The position numbers and the translations under genes are program-made. Under the pieces are notes generated by a model. That model saw only the letters and a program-made list of their open reading frames with translations. It made no database searches and was not told where the DNA came from. A stretch of 64,000 nucleotides of DNA, from assembly GCA_039822045.1 (NCBI GenBank), contig JBCBMY010000005.1, positions 268,461-332,460 on the forward strand, written 5' to 3'. Within the stretch, counting starts at the first letter, position 1, and each line of letters opens with the position of its first letter. This DNA is from HLUCCA09 sp039822045 (GTDB lineage: Bacteria > Pseudomonadota > Alphaproteobacteria > Rhodobacterales > Rhodobacteraceae). Positions 26,762 through 35,684 of the stretch are shown in pieces.

Positions 26762-28309
26762 CTACGCGCTGGCTGCTGAAGAGGGCTGGATCCGTCGGGC
26801 CGAGAAGCTCTGCAGCCAGGTCCCAGCCTCGTCAATCGGCATAGGTCGTGCAAACGCGTAGCCTTGCGCATGGCCACAACCCAGTCGGTTCAACACTTGC
26901 AGTTCAGCCACCGTCTCGACCCCTTCGGCAACGGTGTCCACGTCGAGCTTCTCGGCAAGTGATAGAATGGCAGCGACCATCTTCTCCTGGCTTGGATCTT
27001 CATCGAGGCGGGTGATGAAGCTCCGATCGATCTTGATCCGAGACACTGCGAACCGCCTGATATTGGCGATCGAGGCCGCGCCCGTGCCAAAATCGTCGAG
27101 GTCGATACTACAGCCGAGGTCTGCCAGTCCGGAAATGTTGGAAGTGATCGTGTCGTTGCAGGTCTCACTGACCACCGTTTCGAGCACCTCAACCGTGAGA
27201 CGGCTGGGGTCCAGGTCGAATCGGTCGAGCTCCCACTTTATCCGCTCAACCAAGCGGGGATTGCGAAGTTCGGCAGATGAGAAGTTCACTCCCATTTTGG
27301 GGATGTGCATACCCTCCCTGTCCCATCGGCGAAGTGCAGAAAGCGCGTGGAACACCATTACTTCGCCCAGCCGCTCCATATGGCCACCGGCCTCGGCCGC
27401 CGGTAGGAAGTCGACAGGCGGGATAAGGCCGCGGGCGGGGTGTTGCCAGCGGGCGAGTGCCTCCATGCCGGAGACATCACCGGTTTCCATGGAGACCTGG
27501 GGCTGGAACCATGGCAGGATCTCTCCTTCCTCGAGAGCGCGTTCAAAATCGGCGGCAATGGAACTGCGCATTTCGGCGTGGGCACGCATCTCTCGAGAGT
27601 AAGCACGCACGGCGCCATTGCCAGGAACGCGCGCCTCAGCCAGGGCAGCCTCCGCTGCCTCGATCAGGGCTTCTCCCGTGCGCCGCAGCGCGCGCCGCTC
27701 CAGGCAGAACCCGGCGGACAACGTGACGTAGACGCTCGCCGCGTCGATGCTGATCGGATCCGCTGTAGCGTTCTGAATCCGCTCGACCGTGCGCAACGCC
27801 ATATCCATACCGGCATTGCGCGCAGGACCGACCAAAATTCCGTATCGGTAGCGACCAAGCTTGGCGATCTTGTCGCCTCCCCGGACCGCACCGATCGCTC
27901 GGTCCGCTGTTCGGCAGAGCACGGCTTCCATCGCCGGAATCCCGAGCCGCGTCTCAAGATTGCTTCCGCCGTCGATCTCCATGACGATGACGACCGTGGC
28001 TTCGGCCTCGGCCCGGGCAGCGAGCAGCGCGTCTTCGATTTCTTCGCGCAGGGCATCGCGAGTGAGCAAACCAGTCAGCGAATCTACGGGAGGTAACTCG
28101 GCCTCGAACAAGCCGCCGAGCACCAGAATCAGCGGAAAGGTGAGAGCGATGATCATCAGGACACCCTGACCACCGTACCAATACCCACCCAGCATGATCG
28201 CCGGGAGAAAGGCCACCATCTGTGGGCGCAAGAACGTGCGCTTCATCGACCGACCGAAAGTGCGCCGCCACATGCGGAATGTCGGTCGCGGCGGTTCAAG
28301 TTCGTCCAT
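26762..28309 (-). CDS. Membrane protein with degenerate GGDEF and intact EAL domain
   Basis: 515 aa. Two N-terminal hydrophobic segments (PQMVAFLPAIMLGGYWYGGQ, GVLMIIALTFPLILVLGGLF) precede a GGDEF-like domain (~residues 85-245). Its active site reads LGRYRYGIL instead of GGDEF, so it should not synthesise c-di-GMP but may bind GTP. The C-terminal EAL domain keeps GMEALARW, NFSSAELRN, VEVLETVVS, IDLDDFGTGAASI, IKIDRSF, EGVET and QGYAFARPM, consistent with an active c-di-GMP phosphodiesterase. It would favour motility over attachment. It stands alone between yidC and ttcA on the same strand. Confidence 0.9.
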   Translation of the reverse strand: MDELEPPRPTFRMWRRTFGRSMKRTFLRPQMVAFLPAIMLGGYWYGGQGVLMIIALTFPLILVLGGLFEAELPPVDSLTGLLTRDALREEIEDALLAARAEAEATVVIVMEIDGGSNLETRLGIPAMEAVLCRTADRAIGAVRGGDKIAKLGRYRYGILVGPARNAGMDMALRTVERIQNATADPISIDAASVYVTLSAGFCLERRALRRTGEALIEAAEAALAEARVPGNGAVRAYSREMRAHAEMRSSIAADFERALEEGEILPWFQPQVSMETGDVSGMEALARWQHPARGLIPPVDFLPAAEAGGHMERLGEVMVFHALSALRRWDREGMHIPKMGVNFSSAELRNPRLVERIKWELDRFDLDPSRLTVEVLETVVSETCNDTITSNISGLADLGCSIDLDDFGTGAASIANIRRFAVSRIKIDRSFITRLDEDPSQEKMVAAILSLAEKLDVDTVAEGVETVAELQVLNRLGCGHAQGYAFARPMPIDEAGTWLQSFSARRIQPSSAASA

Positions 28310-28400
28310 GTCGAGCCTCCAGCGCCATGGCGCAGCGCGCCCGCTCGAAGGCTAGAAAATGTCAGTCAGCGGAAGCTTAACCCGACCGAACGAGTTGTTT

Positions 28401-29270
28401 TCAATTTGAGCCACTCTCGGTGTCCCGGGGCTCAGGCACATCGGAGCGAAGCGCAAGGCCGGCGAAGTCCCAGAGCTTGGGGTCGAGCAAGTGCGAGGGG
28501 CGCGCGTTCATTAAGGCCCGAAACATCACTTGCCGCCGGCCGGGGCTGTTCTTCTCCCATCCGTCTAGGATCCGTTTGACCTGTTGACGTTGCAGCCCAT
28601 CCTGGCCGCCGCAGAGGTCACACGGGATTATCGGGTAGTTCATCGCCAGGGCAAACCGAGCGCAGTCGGCCTCGGCCACATGCGCAAGGGGGCGGAGGAC
28701 GAACAAATCGCCTTCTTCGTTCACCAGCTTCGGCGGCATAGTGGCAAGGCGCCCGCCATGAAAGAGATTCATGAAGAACGTCTCCAGGATGTCATCGCGG
28801 TGATGACCGAGGACGACGGCTGTGCACCCTTCCTCGCGCGCGATCCGGTATAGGTGACCTCGCCGCAGCCGGGAACAGAGAGAGCAAAAGGTCCGGCCCT
28901 CAGGGATCTTGTCGACAACGACGGAGTACGTGTCTTGATACTCGATCCGGTGGGGAACCCTCGTCCGCTCGAGAAACTCAGGCAGAACAGTCGCGGGAAA
29001 ACCGGGTTGGCCCTGGTCGAGGTTGCACGCCAAAAGGTCAACCGGCAGCAACCCGCGCCATTTCAGCTCGGTCAGCGCAGCCAGGAGCGTGTAGCTGTCC
29101 TTGCCGCCGGACAGACAGACGAGCCAACGCGCGTCGCGCTCCTCGACCATGCCATATTGCTCCAGCGCCTCGCGGACGTATCGCACGATCCGCTTCCGCA
29201 GCTTGCGGAATTCCGTCGTCTGCGGAGCACCGTGGAAGAGTGGATGGATATCATCTGCGTCGTCGAGCAT
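28401..29270 (-). CDS. ttcA: tRNA 2-thiocytidine biosynthesis protein TtcA
   Basis: 289 aa from MLDDADDIHPLFHG; longer starts add an unconserved stretch. The PP-loop ATP pyrophosphatase motif is CLSGGKDSYTLLAAL. CSLCSRLRRGHLY carries the Fe-S cysteines (CxxC) and CDLCGGQDGLQRQQVK is the C-terminal family signature. TtcA thiolates C32 of certain tRNAs using ATP and a [4Fe-4S] cluster. It is divergent from the DUF1353 gene, 47 bases away. Confidence 0.94.
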   Translation of the reverse strand: MLDDADDIHPLFHGAPQTTEFRKLRKRIVRYVREALEQYGMVEERDARWLVCLSGGKDSYTLLAALTELKWRGLLPVDLLACNLDQGQPGFPATVLPEFLERTRVPHRIEYQDTYSVVVDKIPEGRTFCSLCSRLRRGHLYRIAREEGCTAVVLGHHRDDILETFFMNLFHGGRLATMPPKLVNEEGDLFVLRPLAHVAEADCARFALAMNYPIIPCDLCGGQDGLQRQQVKRILDGWEKNSPGRRQVMFRALMNARPSHLLDPKLWDFAGLALRSDVPEPRDTESGSN

Positions 29271-29317
29271 ATTGGATGGGTAGGCGATCCGCCCCTTGTT
29301 CACCACAGGGAATTGCC

Positions 29318-29893
29318 ATGTCTGATAGCCAGACGCTGCCGGTTCCAAATCCATACCCGGCGGGCGATGTCACCGTGAAGAGCTTCAGCTACAAGGAGGC
29401 GCTGCTCCTGATCCGCCTGATCGACCGACATTCGGCCGACGCTGCAAAGCGGCGCGGCGGCGACTTTATCCTGGCGGCGGACTACCACGCCGGATGGACC
29501 GACGGAGCCGGCGTTGACCACGAGATTGTGGTGCCGCAGGTTATGCTCACGGACCTGGCCAGCGTGCCGCGCCTCTTCCGCGGTCTTATCAGCCGCACTG
29601 GACCCTGGGTCGAGGCGGCCGTGGTCCACGACTTCCTTTCCATTGCCTGGCGCGTGATCGACGGAAAGGGCACGGTGGAGCGACGACGCTTTGCCGACAC
29701 CATAATGCAGAAGGCGATGATCGAGGCGGGTGTCAACACCTACAGCCGAACGGCGATCTTTGGCGCGATCCGAGCGGCGGCGGCTTTCGCATATCCCATG
29801 TTCAATGCACGCGTCCCATGGTCAGACTTCGCGACCGACCTGCACAACCCGATCGTGCCGCCTCAACTCCCGCCCGGCCTCACTCTCCCCTAA
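29318..29893 (+). CDS. DUF1353 domain protein
   Basis: 191 aa. The conserved segment PQVMLTDLASVPRLFRGLIS and the following EAAVVHDFLS are typical of DUF1353, small proteins known from phages and bacteria with unknown biochemical role. The C-terminus contains a hydrophobic stretch (IFGAIRAAAAFAYPMF). The ATG at 29318 is chosen because upstream codons overlap the divergent ttcA promoter. Together with the next lipoprotein gene it forms a small plus-strand unit. Confidence 0.72.
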   Translation: MSDSQTLPVPNPYPAGDVTVKSFSYKEALLLIRLIDRHSADAAKRRGGDFILAADYHAGWTDGAGVDHEIVVPQVMLTDLASVPRLFRGLISRTGPWVEAAVVHDFLSIAWRVIDGKGTVERRRFADTIMQKAMIEAGVNTYSRTAIFGAIRAAAAFAYPMFNARVPWSDFATDLHNPIVPPQLPPGLTLP

Positions 29894-29961
29894 CCCTACG
29901 GCGTGCGTAGACAGCGAGACGGACCATCAGTTCGGCCTATTTCAGTCGAAACGGAGGTCTC

Positions 29962-30501
29962 ATGCGTCTGATCCTGCTTCTCACTTTCTCCCTTTTGCTC
30001 TGTGCATGCGCTGGGCGGCCGAGCCTCGACGACCCGAAACTGTCGGACCGAGATCTGAACCTCGAGGAGTTCTTCGAAGGCAGATCTGTTGCCTATGGGC
30101 AGTTCCAGGACGTCTTCGGTACGGTGCGTCGCCGCTTCGAGGTGGAGATCGAGGGCCGCTGGGACGGAGAAACCCTCACGCTCATTGAGGACTTCATCTA
30201 TGAGGACGGCGCGACCGAACGGCGCGTGTGGAACCTTCGCAAAACCGGCGAGGAGACATGGGAAGGCACGGCAGCAGGGGTACAGGGCGTTGCTCAGGGC
30301 GAGGAGCGCGGTGACACATTCAACTGGCGCTACACGATCGATCTTCCCATTCCGGCGGCCGACGGCACTGTCGATACGCTTCGCGCGAGCTTTGACGATT
30401 GGATGTGGCTTCTGTCCGACAAACGAATCCTAAACCGGGCCTACATGACGCGATCCGGCGTCTTCATTGGCGAAGTGCTCATCATGTTTGAGAAGCGCTG
30501 A
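29962..30501 (+). CDS. DUF3833 lipoprotein
   Basis: 179 aa. The signal MRLILLLTFSLLLCACAG ends in a lipobox (LLCA-C), so the mature protein is probably lipid-anchored. The body matches DUF3833: GRWDGETLTLIEDFIYEDG, TFNWRYTIDLP and DDWMWLLSDKRILNRAYM. In other bacteria such proteins are often found near flavoprotein or lipid-modifying genes; the function is not established. GGAGGT directly before the ATG supports the start. Confidence 0.78.
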   Translation: MRLILLLTFSLLLCACAGRPSLDDPKLSDRDLNLEEFFEGRSVAYGQFQDVFGTVRRRFEVEIEGRWDGETLTLIEDFIYEDGATERRVWNLRKTGEETWEGTAAGVQGVAQGEERGDTFNWRYTIDLPIPAADGTVDTLRASFDDWMWLLSDKRILNRAYMTRSGVFIGEVLIMFEKR

Positions 30502-30513
30502 CGCCAACGGCAA

Positions 30514-31254
30514 TCACACATGCTGGCCGGCATTGACCTCAATCTCGGTGCCCGTGACATAGCTCGACGCGTCGGTGCACAGGAAATGGATCACGTCGGC
30601 AACCTCGGATGGCTGACCGAGGCGGCGGAGCGGCAGACCTTCCACAATCTTCTCGGTGCCGGGGCTTAGGATCGACGTTTCAATTTCGCCGGGTGCGATG
30701 GCGTTCACGCGCACCCCAAGGGGGCCATAGTCGTGGGCCATTTCGCGGGTCAGCGCATTGAGCGCCGCCTTCGAGGTGGCATAGGCCGCGCCCGCAAATG
30801 GGTGGACGCGGCTGCCGGCGATGGACGTGACATTAACTACGGCGCCTTTGGCCGCAGCGAGTTCGTCTTTGAGGCCCCGCGCGAGGACGACAGGTGCAAA
30901 GAAGTTCACGTGGAATACCTTGCCCCAATCGCGCAAATCGGTGTCGATGGTGTTGAGGCGTCCGCCATCTGGCCCCTTCGGCGAGATGCCGGCGTTGTTG
31001 ACCAGCGCGTCAAGCTTTCCGTCAATTTTGGCGCGTATCGATTGCAGCGCCTCAATCGTCTGGTGAGGGTCGCCCAGATCGATCTGGATGTGGTTGTCTT
31101 CGCCCCCGGGCCACGGGCAGCGAGGGTCGAAGGGCTGTCGTGAGCAAGTGAGCACCCGCCAGCCGCCCGCGCTAAAGCGCTTGACCGTGGCGTGGCCGAT
31201 CCCGCGGCTTGCCCCTGTCAGAAGCAGTGTTTTCTGCCGGTCCGTCTCGCTCAT
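30514..31254 (-). CDS. Short-chain dehydrogenase/reductase
   Basis: 246 aa, a classical SDR. Cofactor motif LLTGASRGIGHATVKRF, structural NNAGISPKG, catalytic Ser in VVNVTSIAGS, and YxxxK as AAYATSKAALNALTREMA. Substrate cannot be read from sequence; similarity to FabG-type reductases is general. An Arg in the cofactor loop (CSRQPFD) hints at NADP(H). It is divergent from argB, with 124 bases between the starts. Confidence 0.9.
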   Translation of the reverse strand: MSETDRQKTLLLTGASRGIGHATVKRFSAGGWRVLTCSRQPFDPRCPWPGGEDNHIQIDLGDPHQTIEALQSIRAKIDGKLDALVNNAGISPKGPDGGRLNTIDTDLRDWGKVFHVNFFAPVVLARGLKDELAAAKGAVVNVTSIAGSRVHPFAGAAYATSKAALNALTREMAHDYGPLGVRVNAIAPGEIETSILSPGTEKIVEGLPLRRLGQPSEVADVIHFLCTDASSYVTGTEIEVNAGQHV

Positions 31255-31378
31255 GTCGGGCCTCCTCAGCGCAAACTCAGCCTAAAGGAGCGCGCGGGCC
31301 AAGCAATCACCCTCTTGGCACCCGGAGCGCTCCGCCGTAACAGGGGAGGCCGCGCACCAGCCCGCCCAAGAGCCCCGG

Positions 31379-32266
31379 ATGAAGACCCAGATGGCCCATA
31401 AACGCGACTCGATCGCCACCGCCCGCACGCTTGCCGAGGCCCTGCCTTATATGCAGCGCTATACTGGGGCGATCGTCGTCATCAAGATGGGTGGCAACGC
31501 AATGGGCGACGCCGATGCAATGGCTGGTTTTGCGCGCGACGTCGTGCTCATGAGCCAAGTGGGAATTCGACCCGTTGTCGTCCATGGCGGCGGACCGATG
31601 ATCAACGACCTGCTCGCACGTCTGGGAGTGCAGACCGAGTTTGTCGGCGGGAAGCGCGTGACGGACGCGGACACGGTCGAAGTGGTCGAGATGGTGCTGT
31701 CGGGCGGGGTGAACAAACGGATTGTGCAGGCAATCAATATGCAAGGTGGGCGCGCGGTGGGCGTATCGGGCAAGGATGCGAACATGATGGTGTGCGACCC
31801 GGCCGACCCGGCCCTCGGCTTTGTGGGCGAACCTGTGGAGATAACCCCCGACCTGCTGCACCAGATGCACGGCTCCGGCATTATCCCGGTGGTCGCTCCC
31901 CTAGGAACTGGTCGCGACGGCGAAACCTACAATGTCAATGGCGACACGGCTGCCGGTGCAATTGCCGCTGCATTGAAGGCAGACCGGCTGCTTCTGCTTA
32001 CCGATGTCGAGGGGGTGAAGGACCGCGAGGGCCACGTCGTGACTGCGTTGACAAGCGACGACGTGGAGCGTCTGACACGTGAGGGCGTGATCGCAGGCGG
32101 TATGATCCCCAAGACCGAAACGGCCCTTGCTGCGCTAAGGGGCGGGGTGCGGGCCGTTGTGATCCTTGACGGAAGGGCACCCAATGCGGCCCTGCTGGAG
32201 CTCTTTACAGATCACGGCGCGGGGTCGCTTATCCGCTTGTCCGGCGTAGCGCAGGCTGCCCAGTGA
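31379..32266 (+). CDS. argB: Acetylglutamate kinase
   Basis: 295 aa. The amino-acid-kinase fold shows VVIKMGGNAMGD, VVVHGGGPMINDLLARLG, NKRIVQAINMQGGRAVGVSG, YNVNGDTAAGAIAAALKADR and LLTDVEGVKD. It phosphorylates N-acetylglutamate, the second step of arginine synthesis. The N-terminal ~20 residue helix is typical of arginine-inhibited hexameric NAGKs, suggesting feedback control. Its stop overlaps the next gene's GTG start. Confidence 0.97.
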   Translation: MKTQMAHKRDSIATARTLAEALPYMQRYTGAIVVIKMGGNAMGDADAMAGFARDVVLMSQVGIRPVVVHGGGPMINDLLARLGVQTEFVGGKRVTDADTVEVVEMVLSGGVNKRIVQAINMQGGRAVGVSGKDANMMVCDPADPALGFVGEPVEITPDLLHQMHGSGIIPVVAPLGTGRDGETYNVNGDTAAGAIAAALKADRLLLLTDVEGVKDREGHVVTALTSDDVERLTREGVIAGGMIPKTETALAALRGGVRAVVILDGRAPNAALLELFTDHGAGSLIRLSGVAQAAQ

Positions 32267-32931
32267 CGGCGCCGATCACCTGGGGAGGGCTCACCGCGAA
32301 ATGCGAAGACGCTGGGCTGGACGCCATAGGCGGATTTCATCCCTCGGTCGACGATGACCTGCCACCCGGCACGGAAACCGTTGTTCTGCTGGCGCCGCGG
32401 GAGCCGGGCTTCTGGGCGCGTGTTTCGTCGACGCCCGAGTTTTCCGACGGTGCGCGCGACCCGCTCGACCGTTGGTCTCGCCGCGTCATTGGGCATCTCG
32501 CCTGCGATCTTTCTGCAAAGGCCCTGTTTCCGTTCTCTGGCCCTCCGTGGCGGCCGTTCCTGAGCTGGGCAACGCGGACCGGTCAGGTGCATGCTTCGCC
32601 AATCGGATTGCTTGTGCATTCCGAAGCGGGCCTGTTCTTCTCGGTTCGCGGTGCCCTGGCACTGAAGGATCGCTTGGATCTGCCGCCGCCGGTCACTTCG
32701 CCTTGCGTGACGTGCTCAGGGCAGCCCTGCCGCACGGCCTGCCCAGTGGGTGCCTTTGGAACAGAAGGCTATGATACGAGTGCCTGCCACAGCTTCCTCG
32801 ACAGCGCAGGCGGCGCCGACTGTATGGGCCGCGGCTGCCGAGCGCGGCGGGCCTGCCCCATCTCAACACGCTATCCACGCGCCGATGCGCAATCGGCATT
32901 CCACATGCGCGCGTTCCACGGTACCGTCTGA
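32263..32931 (+). CDS. Ferredoxin-like 4Fe-4S domain protein
   Basis: 222 aa, GTG start overlapping the argB stop (GTGA). The N-terminal ~140 residues resemble the cap region of QueG-related or ferredoxin-like proteins (TGQVHASPIGLLVHSEAGLFFSVRG). The C-terminal part carries Cys clusters CVTCSGQPCRTACPVGAF and CMGRGCRARRACP, able to hold one or two [4Fe-4S] clusters. It lacks the full QueG length and cobalamin region, so the reaction is unknown. Translational coupling to argB and closeness to sixA appear to be a stable arrangement in this group. Confidence 0.75.
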   Translation: MTAPITWGGLTAKCEDAGLDAIGGFHPSVDDDLPPGTETVVLLAPREPGFWARVSSTPEFSDGARDPLDRWSRRVIGHLACDLSAKALFPFSGPPWRPFLSWATRTGQVHASPIGLLVHSEAGLFFSVRGALALKDRLDLPPPVTSPCVTCSGQPCRTACPVGAFGTEGYDTSACHSFLDSAGGADCMGRGCRARRACPISTRYPRADAQSAFHMRAFHGTV

Positions 32932-32938
32932 GGCTATA

Positions 32939-33436
32939 ATGAAGACGCTGATCCTGATCCGCCACGCCAAGTCGAGTTGGGCCAATCCGGATATCGACGA
33001 CCTCGACAGGCCGTTGAACAAGCGCGGCAAGCGCGCAGCCTCTGACGTCGGACGATGGCTGAAGTCGGAGGGCTGGGTGCCGGACGAAGTGCTCTGTTCC
33101 ACATCGCGCCGCACCCGGGAAACCTGCGAGCGGCTTAAGCTCGACGCGGCACCGATCCTTAGGGAAGACATTTACGAGGCGTCGCCCGGCGCGTTGCTGG
33201 CGGCGGTGCAAGACGCGCACGGCAAGACCGTAATGATGATCGGGCACAATCCTGGGATTGGGGCGCTTGCGCAATATCTTGCGACGAAGAAACCCAGGCA
33301 TGCCCGGTTCGACGATTATCCGACCGGAGCCACCACAATTCTACGCTTCGACTTGGGCAATTGGGCGGATCTTCAGCCCGGCAGTGGCGAGGTTGCCGAA
33401 TTCCTAACCCCGCACGACCTGACACCAACGGCCTGA
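32939..33436 (+). CDS. SixA-type histidine phosphatase
   Basis: 165 aa. The N-terminal RHG signature LILIRHAKSSWANP gives the phospho-accepting His. Arg in STSRRTRETCERL and the second catalytic His in MMIGHNPGIGALAQYL follow. This is the short SixA subgroup, known in enterobacteria to dephosphorylate histidine phosphotransfer domains; other members act on small phosphoesters. It starts 7 bases after the ferredoxin-like gene and completes the argB unit. Confidence 0.88.
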   Translation: MKTLILIRHAKSSWANPDIDDLDRPLNKRGKRAASDVGRWLKSEGWVPDEVLCSTSRRTRETCERLKLDAAPILREDIYEASPGALLAAVQDAHGKTVMMIGHNPGIGALAQYLATKKPRHARFDDYPTGATTILRFDLGNWADLQPGSGEVAEFLTPHDLTPTA

Positions 33437-33568
33437 CGCCGCCACGCAACGGGCGCCGCCCTGACCGCACGGCCAGTCAGATCTGGCGGCACCGTTGCGG
33501 CGGTCTGCCAATCCCTGGAGGGCAGCTAACAAGCCGCCCTTATAACCTTCCGTTATGCTTTGAAAACC

Positions 33569-34366
33569 CTAGTGACCCAGAATCTGGCTCAGGAAGAGCT
33601 TCGTCCGATCGGACTTCGGATTTAGGAAGAACTCCTCGGGTTCGTTCTGCTCAACGATCTGACCGGCATCCATGAAGATCACGCGGTTTGCGACCTGTCG
33701 CGCAAAGCCCATCTCGTGGGTGACGCAGAGCATCGTCATGCCTTCCTCGGCAAGACTGATCATCGTATCGAGCACTTCTTTGATCATCTCGGGGTCGAGG
33801 GCCGAAGTAGGCTCGTCGAACAGCATGATCCGGGGTCGCATGCAAAGGGAGCGTGCGATCGCGACGCGCTGCTGTTGCCCGCCCGAGAGCTGACCGGGAT
33901 ATTTGTTGGCCTGCTCCGGGATCTTCACTTTTTCAAGAAAGTGCATCGCAGTCTCTTCGGCGTCCTTCTTCGGGATCTTGCGGACCCAGATCGGCGCCAA
34001 CGTGCAGTTCTCAATGATCGTGAGGTGAGGGAAGAGGTTGAAGTGCTGGAACACCATCCCAACCTCGGACCGGATCGTGTCGATGTTCTTGATGTCGGAC
34101 GATAGCACCGTGCCGTCCACCTCGATCCTGCCTTGCTGGTGCTCCTCCAACGCATTGATGCAGCGGATCAGCGTCGACTTGCCTGAACCAGAAGGTCCGC
34201 AGATGACGATCCGCTCGCCGCGATAGACGGTCAGGTTGATATCGCGCAGCACGTGAAATGCGCCGTACCACTTGTTCATGTTCTCGATGGTGATTGCCAC
34301 CTCGTCGGAGACCTCGAGGGGGTGCGTGGGCGCGCTTGCCTCGGGTAGTGTCGGAGCTTCGGACAT
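33569..34366 (-). CDS. aapP: General L-amino acid ABC transporter ATPase
   Basis: 265 aa. Walker A CGPSGSGKST, Q-loop in GMVFQHFNLFPHLT, signature LSGGQQQRVAIARSL, Walker B IMLFDEPTSALDPE and switch His in LCVTHEMGF are all present. The polar-amino-acid transporter subfamily is shown by MNKWYGAFHVLRDINL. It energises uptake of a wide range of L-amino acids. It is the last gene of aapJQMP, 15 bases after aapM. Confidence 0.95.
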   Translation of the reverse strand: MSEAPTLPEASAPTHPLEVSDEVAITIENMNKWYGAFHVLRDINLTVYRGERIVICGPSGSGKSTLIRCINALEEHQQGRIEVDGTVLSSDIKNIDTIRSEVGMVFQHFNLFPHLTIIENCTLAPIWVRKIPKKDAEETAMHFLEKVKIPEQANKYPGQLSGGQQQRVAIARSLCMRPRIMLFDEPTSALDPEMIKEVLDTMISLAEEGMTMLCVTHEMGFARQVANRVIFMDAGQIVEQNEPEEFFLNPKSDRTKLFLSQILGH

Positions 34367-34381
34367 GTTGGTCTCCCTATC

Positions 34382-35683
34382 TCAGCGGTGGTCGGTCTGC
34401 AGCTGGCGTTCCAGCCACTGCGAGTATTGCGAAATGCCGTAGCAGACGACGAAGAATAGGAGCGCCGCGAAGCCGAAGAGCTCCCAGTAGACGCCATTCC
34501 AGTCGGTAGAGGCGAGGATCGGGCCGCGGATCATGCCAACAAGGTCGAACATCGAGATCACCGAGACGAGCGTGGTGTCTTTGAAGAGGCCCACGGCCAC
34601 ATTCACGATCCCCGGGATGGAGATCTTCAGGGCCTGGGGCAGGATGATCAGCCGCATCGCCTGTGGGTAATCAAGGCCGAGGCTGTCGGCCGCCTCGTAT
34701 TGCCCGCGGGGAAGCGCCGCGAGCCCGCCCCGTATGACCTCGGCGATGTAGGCGGAAGCAAACATCGTGATCATGATCACAACGCGCAGGATAAGGTCGA
34801 ACGTTGTGCCAGGCGGCAGGAAATAGGCCAGCACAACGTTCGCCACGAAGAGCAGCGTGATGAGTGGCACACCCCGGATGAACTCGATGAAGATCACGCA
34901 GATCCACTTGATGATCGGCATCTTCGATTGACGCCCGAGGGCGAGTAGGATCCCAATCGGCAGCGACAGCGACACGCAGACCGTACCAAGGATCATGTTC
35001 AGCATGAAGCCGCCCATATCGCGGCTCGGGACGGCCTCCAGAGCGATCGGGAGGGCCGCATCAAAGGGCATCTGTACGTAACCCTGCAAGGCCCAGAAGA
35101 CCAATGCCGCAAGAATGCCGCCGCCCATACCTGCTGCAAAGCTCTGGCTGATCAGCCGAGAGTACACAAGGTAGCCGACGAGGAAACCAGCGCCCGCGAG
35201 AATCGGCGTCCAGATCGACCCACCCCAGATCAGGAAATAGGCGAGAAAGGGATAGATCGCAGTGAAGACCAGAAGCGCGCGGGGCAGCTTGCTGAAGAGG
35301 ACCGGCGCAGCAGCGACAAGGAGCAGCAGGAAGGCCAGTGCAGGCCGCCAATAGGCTTCCTCTGGATACGTGAAGCCGAACAGCAGCTGGTTCCAGCGTT
35401 CCGAGATCACGGCCCAGCACGCGGCCGACCGGCCCGACAGGATCTCACGGCATTCCGCGAGGTTCGACGCGTTCCAGACGCCCCCGAGGATCCATGGCAG
35501 CGAGCCTGCGAGGATCTTGTAGAGGAGATAACCTGCGACGAGAGTCAGGATCGTGTTGAAAATCGATGAGAACAGGTTCGTCTTCAGCCATCTCACCGGC
35601 CCGGTATCGGACTCTGGGGGAGGAAGCTGCGGCAGCTGTTCCGTGCGGACATACGCGATAGGGGCGCGGGGCGTATCAGACAT
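34382..35683 (-). CDS. aapM: General L-amino acid ABC transporter permease AapM
   Basis: 433 aa, much longer than typical HisM-type permeases, as expected for the AapQM pair, which carry additional N-terminal helices. The EAA loop is EAADSLGLDYPQAMRLIILPQALKISIPGI. Hydrophobic helices include NMILGTVCVSLSLPIGILLAL and VVIMITMFASAYIAEVIRGG. It forms the transmembrane channel with AapQ. It begins 1 base before the aapQ stop region, indicating tight coupling. Confidence 0.94.
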   Translation of the reverse strand: MSDTPRAPIAYVRTEQLPQLPPPESDTGPVRWLKTNLFSSIFNTILTLVAGYLLYKILAGSLPWILGGVWNASNLAECREILSGRSAACWAVISERWNQLLFGFTYPEEAYWRPALAFLLLLVAAAPVLFSKLPRALLVFTAIYPFLAYFLIWGGSIWTPILAGAGFLVGYLVYSRLISQSFAAGMGGGILAALVFWALQGYVQMPFDAALPIALEAVPSRDMGGFMLNMILGTVCVSLSLPIGILLALGRQSKMPIIKWICVIFIEFIRGVPLITLLFVANVVLAYFLPPGTTFDLILRVVIMITMFASAYIAEVIRGGLAALPRGQYEAADSLGLDYPQAMRLIILPQALKISIPGIVNVAVGLFKDTTLVSVISMFDLVGMIRGPILASTDWNGVYWELFGFAALLFFVVCYGISQYSQWLERQLQTDHR

Positions 35684-35684
35684 C

